The position numbers were made by a program, and so were the translations under genes. Under the pieces are notes generated by a model. That model ran no database searches and was not told where the DNA came from. It worked only from the letters and a program-made list of their open reading frames with translations. Positions 55,063-64,000 of a DNA stretch of 64,000 nucleotides are shown here, piece after piece; the first letter of the stretch is position 1, and each line of letters opens with the position of its first letter. This DNA comes from JALHFZ01 sp963674625. Its GTDB lineage: Bacteria > Synergistota > Synergistia > Synergistales > Aminobacteriaceae. The DNA is taken from the NCBI GenBank assembly GCA_963674625.2, contig CAXXXO010000002.1:1-64000 (forward strand), given 5' to 3'.

Positions 55063-56196
55063 ATGTTTTCCAAAAGCAGGCGGGAATCGACGAAATTGAG
55101 GGGATGGTTTCTCCCTTTTCTTTTTATTTTCCTGCTCATGGGATATCTCGCCTACAGCGTCTCCTATCCCCTGATCAAACCCCTTGCCTGGGCGATTCTT
55201 CTCTCCTTTATCGTTAATCCATTTTACTGCTGGCTCCGAAAGAAGATTTCCTTCAGGAAATCGCCGAGCATTTCGGCCGGAATAACCACGGGCGTAATTG
55301 CCCTGCTCATCGTTCTGCCGACCGTTTTTGCGGGATACGTTGCCGCCCGGGAGGGAATACGGCTCTACGACAATATCGCGCCGGTGATCTCCAAGATGGA
55401 CAAATCGGGGGAGCTCGACCTGTCAAAACTCATGCCCGATGTCGTTGCCGAATGGTTGAACCCCGTCATTCAGCGCTACCCAGGGGTCCGGAGCCTTCTC
55501 GAACAGGGGGGGAATTGGATCGCCACCACGGCTGTGGAGACGTCGAAGGATGTGGTGGGAAGCACCCTCACCATCGCCTATTACCTGGCAATCATCGTCA
55601 TCGTCTGTTTTTTTTTCATCCGGGACGGCCACGTCATCGTGGATTACCTGAAGGACATCATGCCCCTTCCCTCCGGGGAGCGGGAGGAATTTTTCAGCCG
55701 CGCCCGGCAGATTCTCCAGGCTGTGGTCTACGGACTGATCGTGACGGCTTTCTTTCAGGGTATTCTCGGCGGGATCGGGTGGTGGTATACGGGCCTTCCC
55801 AGTCCGATCTTCTTCACTGTGCTCATGATGTTCTTCTCCATGATCCCCTTCGTGGGGACGGCGGTCATCTGGGTCCCCGGAGCGATTTACCTCCTCTATA
55901 CCGGTGATACGACCAAGGGGATCATTCTTCTCGTCTGGGGAGCGGTAATTGTCGGGATGGTGGATAATTTCGTCCGTCCTCTCTTCATCTCCGGAGGAGG
56001 AAAAACCCATCTGCTCGTGGTTTTCATCGGGGTCATCGGAGGTCTGGCCGTCTGGGGATTCATGGGGCTCTTCATGGGTCCTCTCGTCCTGAGCCTTTTC
56101 ATCTTTCTGCTCGACAGCTACCGCCGGATGTGGACGGCCTACATCAACCCGGCCCTTCGGCCGCGCTGCAGACCCGGGGAATCCCCGGAAGAATAG
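55063..56196 (+). CDS. AI-2E family transporter (second copy)
   Basis: 377 residues. ATG 55063 is nine bases after AGGAG; GTG 55057 is too close. It shares YPLIKPLAWAILLSF, IRDGHVIVDYLKDIMPLP, TGLPSPIFFTVLMMFFSMIPFVGTA and FISGGGKTHLLVVFIGVIGG with the first copy and is clearly its paralogue. Its function is as uncertain as that of the first. It begins 26 bases after guaA, so it is probably cotranscribed. Confidence 0.85.
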   Translation: MFSKSRRESTKLRGWFLPFLFIFLLMGYLAYSVSYPLIKPLAWAILLSFIVNPFYCWLRKKISFRKSPSISAGITTGVIALLIVLPTVFAGYVAAREGIRLYDNIAPVISKMDKSGELDLSKLMPDVVAEWLNPVIQRYPGVRSLLEQGGNWIATTAVETSKDVVGSTLTIAYYLAIIVIVCFFFIRDGHVIVDYLKDIMPLPSGEREEFFSRARQILQAVVYGLIVTAFFQGILGGIGWWYTGLPSPIFFTVLMMFFSMIPFVGTAVIWVPGAIYLLYTGDTTKGIILLVWGAVIVGMVDNFVRPLFISGGGKTHLLVVFIGVIGGLAVWGFMGLFMGPLVLSLFIFLLDSYRRMWTAYINPALRPRCRPGESPEE

Positions 56197-56208
56197 GATG
56201 ATTCTTTC

Positions 56209-56838
56209 ATGCCCTTCATGCTCGCCCTCTCCGGCTTCAAAAATTCGGGAAAAACATTTCTTGCGAGGGCGCTTCTTGCCATTTTCGAAGGTAAGGGCCT
56301 TTCCGTCGGCTACGTAAAACATACGGACAAAGAGGTCCTCTCCTGCCCTTCCACCGACTCGGGAAGCGTGGCGGCCATGAGAATACCCGCCCTGTACTGG
56401 GGGGCGGACGGGCTGAGAAAAGAAGTTCCCGGACGAGACATGACCGCTGAAAATATCCGCTCCTTCTTTCCGGGCTTCGATCTCGTCCTGATCGAGGGAG
56501 CAAAGTCCGTGCCCCTGCCCCGGATATGGGTGGGGACACTCCGTTCCGTTCCCGGGGAGGTCCCGGGAATTTTCGCCGTCTACGACCGCACCGCAGCCGC
56601 AGGAGACGGCTCCTTTCTCTTTTCCTCCGGTGAAGAGAGAGCTCTGGCGGACCGGCTGGAGGTATATCTTTCAAAAAGCCGGCCTCCGGCGGAACTTTAC
56701 GTCCGGGGAGAATTGATTCCCCTGAAGCCCTTTATCGCTGAAATGCTCGCCGGAACCCTTGCGGGAATGATAGGTCCTCTCAAGGGAGTGAATTCACTGC
56801 GGGACGGTGCTGATATTTTTCTGAAAGGAACGAAGTAA
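56209..56838 (+). CDS. mobB: Molybdopterin-guanine dinucleotide biosynthesis protein MobB
   Basis: 209 residues. The P loop is GFKNSGKT (9-16), then GYVKHTDKE, followed by DLVLIEGAKSVPLPRI, which matches the MobB DLxxxEGxK motif. MobB supports attachment of GMP to the molybdenum cofactor. The domain after residue 130 is longer than in E. coli. It bears on the molybdopterin oxidoreductase at 31-33 kb, which would need this cofactor form. It begins 13 bases after the AI-2E gene. Confidence 0.8.
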   Translation: MPFMLALSGFKNSGKTFLARALLAIFEGKGLSVGYVKHTDKEVLSCPSTDSGSVAAMRIPALYWGADGLRKEVPGRDMTAENIRSFFPGFDLVLIEGAKSVPLPRIWVGTLRSVPGEVPGIFAVYDRTAAAGDGSFLFSSGEERALADRLEVYLSKSRPPAELYVRGELIPLKPFIAEMLAGTLAGMIGPLKGVNSLRDGADIFLKGTK

Positions 56839-56861
56839 ATGTGTTTTTTTGAAATGAACGC

Positions 56862-56890
56862 TTGTATTTTGTATTTTTGCTCCCTATAAT
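56862..56890 (+). promoter_or_regulatory. Promoter of hppA
   Basis: TTGTAT (56862-56867) and TATAAT (56885-56890) are 17 bases apart. A TTCACC / GGTGAA hairpin lies in the leader near 56908-56933. Confidence 0.8.
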
Positions 56891-56971
56891 GGCATCCGAA
56901 CGTTTTTCACCCCGGTTCTTCCGAGGTGAAGGATAAAGAAAAGTTTTCATATCCCTGAGGAGGTAATACAG

Positions 56972-58933
56972 ATGGACGCTCTGCTGTTGTGGATGGTGGC
57001 CGGAACAGGAATATTCGCTCTTGCCTTCGCCTTTTTATCCTATGGAAAAATAAAGGCTTTTAAGGTGGACAACCCCCGGGTGGTGGAGCTTTCCGATATC
57101 ATCCACAAGGGTGCCATGGCTTTCATGTACAGGGAGTACAGCTGGCTTCTCCCCTTTCTTCTGGTTGTGGGCGCACTCCTCTGGTGGGCCATCGGAACGG
57201 CTGCGGGAGTAGCCTTTATCGTGGGCGGACTCTGCAGCGCCGCTGCCGGATACGCCGGGATGGTGGTCGCCACCAGGGCAAACGGCAAAACCGCTTTTGC
57301 GGCGACCCGTGGGATGAACGAGGCTCTCGGCATGGCCTTCAAGGGCGGAAGCGTCATGGGCATGTCCGTGGTCGGCATCGGTGTCCTCGGCATTCTTGCC
57401 TGCTTCGCTCTCTTCAGCGATCCTGCCCTTATCACGAGCTTCGGCATGGGAGCCAGTTCAATCGCCCTCTTCGCCCGGGTGGGGGGAGGCATTTACACGA
57501 AGGCAGCCGACGTGGGTGCCGACCTCGTAGGGAAAGTCGAGGCCGGAATCCCCGAGGACGACCCGAGAAATCCGGCCGTCATCGCCGACAACGTGGGGGA
57601 CAACGTGGGAGACATCGCCGGAATGGGTGCTGACCTTTTCGAGTCCTACGTGAACTCCATCATTGCGGCTATGGCACTGGGCATCACGGTCTTCGGCTCC
57701 CGGGGAGCCGTTTATCCTCTTGTGCTCGCGGGCGTGGGAATTCTCGCGGCCATCATCGGAACGACCTTCGTCAAGGTGAAGGAAGGAGGCAACGCCGCCG
57801 TTGCCCTGCGAAAGGGTACTTTCGTCACCGGCGGCCTTATGATCGCCGGTGCCTTCTTTGTCACAAGGGGTATGTTCGGTGATTTCACCCTCTTCTGGGC
57901 CGTCCTCTCCGGCGTAGGCGTCGGAGTTCTCATCGGCTTCGTCACCGAGATCTACACCTCCGGCGACTATGCTTCGGTGAAGCATATCGCGGCGTCCTCC
58001 AAGACCGGACCCGCCACTGTCATCCTCTCCGGCGTAGCCGTGGGCATGAAATCCACCGTAGTCCCCGTGCTTCTTATCTGTACCGCCACTCTCGTCAGCT
58101 ACCGTTTCGGAGGCCTCTACGGAATCGCCTGCGCCGCCGTTGGAATGCTCTCCATTACGGGGATGGCTCTCAGCGTTGACGCCTACGGCCCCATCGCCGA
58201 CAATGCCGGCGGGATCGCCGAGATGAGCCACCTTCCGAAGGAAGTACGGAAAATCACCGACAAGCTCGATGCCATCGGAAACACCACCGCCGCCATGGGA
58301 AAGGGACTGGCCATCGGCTCCGCCGCCCTGACGGCCCTGGCCCTGTTCGCCGCCTATGCCCATTCCGTGAACCTCACCGCCATAGATCTCAACAACCCGA
58401 AGGTCATGGTCGGCCTCTTCATCGGAGGAATGCTTCCCTTCCTCTTCAGCGCCCTCTCCATCCAGGCGGTCGGCAGGGCGGCCGAGGCCATGATCGACGA
58501 GGTGCGGCGCCAGTTCCGTGAGATCCCCGGCATCATGGAGGGGACGGGCAGGCCTGAGTATGAGCGCTGCGTCGACATCTCCACCGCAGCGGCCCTCAAG
58601 GAAATGGTCCTTCCAGGGCTGCTCGCTGTCCTCTCTCCCGTGGTCATCGGGTTCACCCTCGGTGCCGAGGCCCTGGGCGGGCTTCTCGGCGGCTCCATCG
58701 TCACGGGCGTCATGATGGCCATCTTCATGTCAAACGCAGGAGGAGCATGGGACAACGCCAAAAAATACATCGAAGAAGGAAACTTCGGAGGAAAGGGTAC
58801 ACCCCAGCATGCTGCGGCAGTGGTGGGAGATACCGTGGGAGATCCCTTCAAGGACACCGCAGGGCCGAGCCTCAATATTCTCATCAAGCTCATGTCAGTG
58901 GTGGCCCTGGTGCTGGCCCCTCTTTTCATCTAG
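56972..58933 (+). CDS. hppA: Membrane-bound ion-pumping pyrophosphatase, K+-dependent type
   Basis: 653 residues, about 16 membrane helices. ATG 56972 follows CTGAGGAGG. The pyrophosphate-site motif is [20 protein letters not shown], with [17 protein letters not shown] around it. [10 protein letters not shown] carries Ala where K+-independent pumps have Lys, so it is K+-dependent. That subgroup includes Na+ pumps and H+ pumps. It saves energy by turning PPi into an ion gradient, common in anaerobes. Confidence 0.95.
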   Translation: MDALLLWMVAGTGIFALAFAFLSYGKIKAFKVDNPRVVELSDIIHKGAMAFMYREYSWLLPFLLVVGALLWWAIGTAAGVAFIVGGLCSAAAGYAGMVVATRANGKTAFAATRGMNEALGMAFKGGSVMGMSVVGIGVLGILACFALFSDPALITSFGMGASSIALFARVGGGIYTKAADVGADLVGKVEAGIPEDDPRNPAVIADNVGDNVGDIAGMGADLFESYVNSIIAAMALGITVFGSRGAVYPLVLAGVGILAAIIGTTFVKVKEGGNAAVALRKGTFVTGGLMIAGAFFVTRGMFGDFTLFWAVLSGVGVGVLIGFVTEIYTSGDYASVKHIAASSKTGPATVILSGVAVGMKSTVVPVLLICTATLVSYRFGGLYGIACAAVGMLSITGMALSVDAYGPIADNAGGIAEMSHLPKEVRKITDKLDAIGNTTAAMGKGLAIGSAALTALALFAAYAHSVNLTAIDLNNPKVMVGLFIGGMLPFLFSALSIQAVGRAAEAMIDEVRRQFREIPGIMEGTGRPEYERCVDISTAAALKEMVLPGLLAVLSPVVIGFTLGAEALGGLLGGSIVTGVMMAIFMSNAGGAWDNAKKYIEEGNFGGKGTPQHAAAVVGDTVGDPFKDTAGPSLNILIKLMSVVALVLAPLFI

Positions 58934-58948
58934 GATACATTTCCAGCG

Positions 58949-58976
58949 GGGGAGGGGAGACCCTCCCCCTTTTGCT
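58949..58976 (+). terminator. Terminator between hppA and dnaG
   Basis: GGGGGAGGG, GAGA loop, CCCTCCCCC, then TTTT. It isolates the pump gene from dnaG. Confidence 0.8.
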
Positions 58977-58996
58977 TTTTCGGGGAGGGAAAGGAT

Positions 58997-60745
58997 ATGC
59001 AGTCAGAGGATGTCCGCCTGATCAAAGACCGTCTGGATATCGCAGAGGTCATAGGAGACCACGTCCGGCTGAAGAAGGCGGGGAATAATTTCCTGGGGCT
59101 CTGTCCCTTCCACGAGGAAAAGACCCCGTCCTTCAGCGTGTCTCCCTCCCGGCAGACCTGGCACTGTTTCGGCTGCGGCAGAGGAGGGGATATCTTTACC
59201 TTCGTGATGGAAAAGGAAAGTCTTTCTTTTCGGGAAGCCCTCGAGCTTCTCGCAGGAAGAGCCGGAGTCACCCTCTCGTCCGATTCGAGATTTTCGAGGA
59301 GAGACCGCAATCTCTACGATGTTCTCGAAAAGGCCCTGGCAGTATACAGGACCATGCTCAAAGCCCAGGAAGGGGCAGCAGCGAGGGGCTACCTCGAGCG
59401 GCGGAACCTCCCCCCCGAGGCCTGGAGCACCTTCGAGATCGGCTGGGCCCCCGCCTCGTGGGACTCCCTCTGGAACGCCCTCTTCCGGGAGGGGATCACC
59501 TCCGGCGAGGCCATCGAGGCAGGGCTCATCCTCGAGGGGAAGAACGGGTTTTACGACCGCTTCCGCGGCCGCATCATCTTTCCCGTGAGGGACATAACCG
59601 GCAAACTTCTGGCCTTCGGCGGCCGCCTGCTCGACGGCGAGGGTGCGAAATATATCAACAGCCCCGAGGGAACCCTCTACAGCAAACGGCGGAACCTCTA
59701 CCTTCTTCACCGGGCGAAGGAATCGGTGCGTTCCCGGGACAGGGTGATCCTCGTGGAAGGATACATGGACGCCCTCCGGCTGCACATGAGCGGGTTTTCC
59801 GAATCCTGCGCCTCTCTCGGCACTGCCCTCACGGAAGAGCAGGCGCTGCTCATCCGCAGGCTGACCGACCGGTGTTTCATCTGCTACGACTCGGACCTGG
59901 CCGGACAGGAGGCGGCGGTGAAGGGGATGTATGTTCTTCAGAAGGTCGGCCTCGACGTGCGTGTTGTGGAGCTTCCCCGGGGAAAGGACCCGGACGAGCT
60001 GCTCTCCCTGCCGGAGGGAACGGGAATATTCGAGAAAGCCCTCGCTTCTGCCCGTCCCCTCGTACTGCATCACATCCATCTCCGCCGTGACATGCTCTCC
60101 CTGCCGGAAAAAAGAAGAAAGGCCGCTGACGAGATCATCTCCGGAATTGCCCTTCTTTCCCCGGTGGATGCCTCCCCGTATCTTCCTGCGGCCGCGTCTG
60201 CCCTCGGAATATTTCCTCACGAGCTGAGCGCCATGGTCGAAGAAGCGAGGAAGAAGAGCGGGAGGGAGGAAAGGGAAGACCGACAGGATGGAGGAACCCT
60301 TCCCGAAAAGGAAAGCCGCCCCCCCCTCGACGTGCAGGAGGCCGCTCTGTGCGCCTGTCTGTGGAGGGATGAATCCGTCCGAAGGAGGGCGGAGGGCAAA
60401 AGAATTCTCGCCCTCCTCACGGACGAGAGGCTTCAGACTCTCGCTGCAGCCCTGCTCTCGACCCCGTCCCTCGAGGATCTGGAGGCTCACTGGCATACCC
60501 TCGGCGATGCTTTTCCCCTGCGGGCGATCTCCCTGGGCGGCGTCCTGTGCGATGAACTCGCCTCGGCGGGAGGAAGTTTCGATCTCCTGGTCGGGATGCT
60601 CGAAAAGCGAAAAGAACGCAGGGAATACGATCTGCTTCGGGAAAGCCTTTCCCGGGGGGAGGCTTCCGGGGATGACCTGCTCCGTTTCCGGCGGCTCGCA
60701 AGGTCCCTCAAGGGGTCTCCCGGCGGAGAAAAAGAAAAAACTTAG
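58997..60745 (+). CDS. dnaG: DNA primase DnaG
   Basis: 582 residues. The zinc domain has C36, H39, C57 and C60 (CPFHEE and CFGCGRGGD). The TOPRIM core shows ILVEGYMDAL and CYDSDLAGQEAA. The C-terminal helicase-binding region is present but divergent. It makes RNA primers for replication. ATG 58997 is near a GGAAAGG site. A sigma factor gene, often next in other bacteria, does not follow; a promoter-like TATACT lies ahead of the next gene instead. Confidence 0.95.
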   Translation: MQSEDVRLIKDRLDIAEVIGDHVRLKKAGNNFLGLCPFHEEKTPSFSVSPSRQTWHCFGCGRGGDIFTFVMEKESLSFREALELLAGRAGVTLSSDSRFSRRDRNLYDVLEKALAVYRTMLKAQEGAAARGYLERRNLPPEAWSTFEIGWAPASWDSLWNALFREGITSGEAIEAGLILEGKNGFYDRFRGRIIFPVRDITGKLLAFGGRLLDGEGAKYINSPEGTLYSKRRNLYLLHRAKESVRSRDRVILVEGYMDALRLHMSGFSESCASLGTALTEEQALLIRRLTDRCFICYDSDLAGQEAAVKGMYVLQKVGLDVRVVELPRGKDPDELLSLPEGTGIFEKALASARPLVLHHIHLRRDMLSLPEKRRKAADEIISGIALLSPVDASPYLPAAASALGIFPHELSAMVEEARKKSGREEREDRQDGGTLPEKESRPPLDVQEAALCACLWRDESVRRRAEGKRILALLTDERLQTLAAALLSTPSLEDLEAHWHTLGDAFPLRAISLGGVLCDELASAGGSFDLLVGMLEKRKERREYDLLRESLSRGEASGDDLLRFRRLARSLKGSPGGEKEKT

Positions 60746-60824
60746 GAAAATACTTTGTGAAAGAATTGAAATAGAGAGCTGATATTTGATATACTCCCTG
60801 TGGCCCGATTTATGGAGGTGCACA

Positions 60825-61103
60825 ATGAGAATGGACAAGTTCCTCAAATTGAGCCGCCTCATACGGCGCCGGACGACGGCCCGGGAAATCGCCTCCGTCG
60901 GAGCCGTCCGGATCAACGGAAGGCAGAGCAAGCCCTCCACGGAGATCCGCATCGGCGATGTGGTGGATATCGCCTATCCCTATCGGGTTCTTACCATTGA
61001 AGTTCTCTGTGCCGATGAGGGAGTGCTGAAGAAATCCCCTCCCGGCGAAGCCTACCGGATTATGGAAGAGCGGCGGGTGGAACCGACGGAAAAGCCATGG
61101 TAA
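60825..61103 (+). CDS. S4-domain RNA-binding protein (RqcP/HslR-like)
   Basis: 92 residues. ATG 60825 follows GGAGGTG; a longer frame is not supported. MDKFLKLSRLIRRRTTAREI, VRINGRQSKPSTEIRIGD is the S4 RNA-binding fold. RqcP (YabO) stabilises the P-site tRNA in ribosome rescue in Firmicutes; HslR does a related job in proteobacteria. The basic N-terminal helix and the short size favour RqcP. Confidence 0.85.
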   Translation: MRMDKFLKLSRLIRRRTTAREIASVGAVRINGRQSKPSTEIRIGDVVDIAYPYRVLTIEVLCADEGVLKKSPPGEAYRIMEERRVEPTEKPW

Positions 61104-62432
<1,329 letters not shown>

Positions 62433-62466
62433 AACCATCCATACAATCTGCGAAGGAGGAATACCA

Positions 62467-62847
62467 GTGAAAAAGATCATTTCCACAGCAAATGCTCCTG
62501 CGGCAGTGGGTCCCTACAGCCAGGCCGTCAAGGCCGGACCCTTTCTCTTCTGTTCAGGGCAGATATGCCTCGACCCGTCGACAGGTCAGTTTGTCGAAGG
62601 GGGCGTGAAGGAACAGGCGGAGCAGGTTATGAAGAATGTGAAGGCAGTCCTCGAGGCTGCCGGATATACTCTGGCCGACGTGATCAAGGCCACCGTTTTC
62701 GCCGCGGACATGAAGGACTTTTCAACGGTGAACGGTGTCTATGCGTCCTATTTCGAGAAAGAGCCTCCTGCACGGTCCTTCGTCGAGGTGAGCGCCCTGC
62801 CGAAAGGAGCCCTGGTGGAAGTTGAAGTCATCGCCTGGAAAGAATAG
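62467..62847 (+). CDS. ridA: RidA family enamine/imine deaminase
   Basis: 126 residues. GTG 62467 follows AAGGAGG. NAPAAVGPYSQAV, FCSGQICLDP and the catalytic Arg in PPARSFVEVSALP match RidA/YjgF. It hydrolyses the toxic 2-aminoacrylate formed by PLP enzymes. Its last 26 bases overlap the next gene. Confidence 0.95.
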   Translation: MKKIISTANAPAAVGPYSQAVKAGPFLFCSGQICLDPSTGQFVEGGVKEQAEQVMKNVKAVLEAAGYTLADVIKATVFAADMKDFSTVNGVYASYFEKEPPARSFVEVSALPKGALVEVEVIAWKE

Positions 62848-63532
62848 CCCCGGGAAAAAAGGGAAAAGAACCCTCTCATCCTCTCCGCAGAACGAAGGTG
62901 AGAAGCTGAAGATCGCCGAACCCACCATCGAACGCCTTGTACAGTATCAGCGCCTCCTCGAGCAGCTTGCGGAAGAGGGACGGAAGGTCGTCTCTTCCCA
63001 GGAGATGGGAGAGATTCTCTCCTTCAAGGCAAGCCAGGTTCGAAAAGACCTTTCCTATTTCGGCGAGATCGGGAAGAGGGGCGTGGGGTACCACGTGGAC
63101 AGGCTGCACAATCATATCGGTTCGATTCTCTCCTCCCCTAGGCAATGGTCCATCGCCCTGGCAGGGGTAGGGAAGCTCGGCCAGGCCCTCCTGGGGTACA
63201 AGCCTTTTCAGAACGATAAATTCCTGATCAAGGCGCTTTTTGATGTCAATCCTTCGAAGATCGGCAGTGAATTTCGCGGAATTCCCTGCTGGTCCCTTGA
63301 AGACGCACCACGGATAATCAAGCAGGAAAAAATCGAGGTCCTCATCCTGACCGTTCCTGCCGAGTCGGCGCAGCAGGTGGTCGACAAAGTCTCGGAAGCC
63401 GAGGGAATAAAGGGCATTCTGAACTTTTCCCCGGTATCCATAACGGTCCCGGAGCGTATTCTCGTCTATGCCGTGGATATCTCCGTGGAACTCGAAAAGC
63501 TTCTTTTCTATCTCAAGCACAAAGAGAGCTAG
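62822..63532 (+). CDS. rex: Redox-sensing transcriptional repressor Rex
   Basis: 236 residues from TTG 62822. No ATG or GTG is in frame before the homologous region (LKIAEPTIERLVQYQRLLEQL), so TTG 62822, inside ridA, is the only usable start; it adds about 30 basic, Ser-rich residues not found in most Rex proteins. The winged helix (SSQEMGEILSFKASQVRKDL, YFGEIGKRGVGYHVD) and the NADH-binding ALAGVGKLGQALLGY are complete. Rex senses NADH/NAD+ and controls fermentation genes. Confidence 0.9.
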   Translation: MKSSPGKNSPGKKGKRTLSSSPQNEGEKLKIAEPTIERLVQYQRLLEQLAEEGRKVVSSQEMGEILSFKASQVRKDLSYFGEIGKRGVGYHVDRLHNHIGSILSSPRQWSIALAGVGKLGQALLGYKPFQNDKFLIKALFDVNPSKIGSEFRGIPCWSLEDAPRIIKQEKIEVLILTVPAESAQQVVDKVSEAEGIKGILNFSPVSITVPERILVYAVDISVELEKLLFYLKHKES

Positions 63533-63599
63533 CTTTTGGTACAATATGCGGGGCCGAAAAGCCGGCCCGCACTTTATCTCTATCAAGGAGGCGTTATAT

Positions 63600-63953
63600 T
63601 TGGAACAGCAGTGCGGACAGTTAACGGGCGGAGGGCAGGGGGGGCTCATGGGAATGCTCTTCCCCCTTGCAATCTTTGTAGTCATCTTCTACTTCTTCAT
63701 CATCCGGCCCCAGAAGAAGCGGCAGAGGGCCCAGGACGAACTTCTCTCCTCCCTGTCGAGGGGAGACCAGATCGTCACCATAGGCGGTTTCTTCGGGACA
63801 ATCCGGGAAGTGAAGGATGACAGCCTTGTGGTCGAAGTCGCCGACGGTGTGAAGATGCGCATACTCAAATCGGCGGTAGCGACGAAACGAGCTCCTGCAG
63901 CTTCTCAGCCGAAGGAGACTCCTGTCGTTTCCGGTGAAGAGGAAAAGCACTGA
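63600..63953 (+). CDS. yajC: Preprotein translocase subunit YajC
   Basis: 117 residues. TTG 63600 follows AAGGAGG by seven or eight bases. One membrane helix (about residues 18-38, PLAIFVVIFYFFIIRP) is followed by QKKRQRAQDELLSSLSRGDQ and ITIGG-type VTIGGFFGTI. YajC works with SecDF in protein export. The sequence ends before any secD, if one follows. Confidence 0.93.
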   Translation: MEQQCGQLTGGGQGGLMGMLFPLAIFVVIFYFFIIRPQKKRQRAQDELLSSLSRGDQIVTIGGFFGTIREVKDDSLVVEVADGVKMRILKSAVATKRAPAASQPKETPVVSGEEEKH

Positions 63954-63962
63954 AGCTGAAAA

Positions 63963-64000
63963 ATGATTCGTAAATGGGCGGAGAGGACGTCCCAGGACGG
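63963..64000 (+). CDS. Start of a gene, cut by the window edge
   Basis: An ATG at 63963 opens a frame of 12 complete codons reading MIRKWAERTSQD before the edge. The ribosome site is weak. In many genomes secD follows yajC, but this start does not look like SecD. No call on function is possible. Confidence 0.3.
   Translation, partial: MIRKWAERTSQD

Noticed and set aside
53472..55139. 555-codon minus-strand frame over guaA
   Set aside because: Antisense shadow of guaA in GC-rich DNA, with no recognisable domain.
59003..60952. 649-codon minus-strand frame over dnaG
   Set aside because: Antisense shadow; dnaG on the plus strand has all the primase motifs.

Overview
The window looks like chromosome from an anaerobic, Gram-negative-type (diderm) bacterium. 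LptA and LptB point to lipopolysaccharide export. Rex, a CIRCE-controlled groESL, a K+-dependent-type membrane pyrophosphatase, FCD-type GntR regulators, a TAXI TRAP transporter and orphan hydrogenase accessory genes point to a fermentative anaerobe. The mix of Firmicutes-like regulation with an outer membrane fits Synergistota best, but that is an inference from gene content, not a proven placement. Most of the window is GC-rich; about 25.6-41.0 kb is visibly more AT-rich.

0-8.2 kb: a SYLF lipid-binding protein cut by the window edge; then three genes (TPR-like protein, hydrogenase-cluster-type ATPase, formate/nitrite-type channel) broken by about eleven single-base shifts; a probable 6S RNA; a HAD phosphatase overlapping rarA; a YdcF-family protein; a GntR regulator; a DUF2703 protein overlapping a PduO-type cobalamin adenosyltransferase. 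8.3-10.1 kb: an exported protein of four internal repeats, split by one frameshift. 10.3-17.0 kb: a sugar-type uptake operon (SorC regulator, BtpA-family protein, ABC ATPase, permease, binding protein, FGGY kinase) that resembles an Lsr-type layout.

17.0-25.5 kb: AbrB-type membrane protein, acylphosphatase, HtpX and LemA, a class IV aminotransferase, tRNA-Glu and tRNA-Gln, three small unassigned genes, and a CpxRA-like two-component pair. 25.6-41.0 kb is the accessory island: a frameshifted nuclease-like gene, a GntR regulator divergent from a well-formed promoter with an overlapping palindrome, a homocitrate-synthase-like enzyme, a decayed IS4-type element, an isocitrate/isopropylmalate-dehydrogenase-family enzyme, a molybdopterin oxidoreductase with its four-cluster ferredoxin subunit, two DUF6282 hydrolase-like paralogues flanking a TAXI TRAP transporter, an NHL-repeat protein, a second homocitrate-synthase-like enzyme and a strong terminator. 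I read it as an uncharacterised uptake-and-catabolism system for a small acid or ring compound.

41.3-64 kb is mostly core: cupin, threonine synthase, a homoserine kinase fused to aspartokinase-type ACT domains, lptAB, an orphan hydrogenase maturation protease, murJ, tsaD, CIRCE-groESL, two AI-2E-family transporters flanking guaA, mobB, hppA, dnaG, an S4 protein, enolase, ridA, rex and yajC. MobB is relevant to the island because DMSO-reductase-family enzymes use a guanine-dinucleotide form of the molybdenum cofactor.
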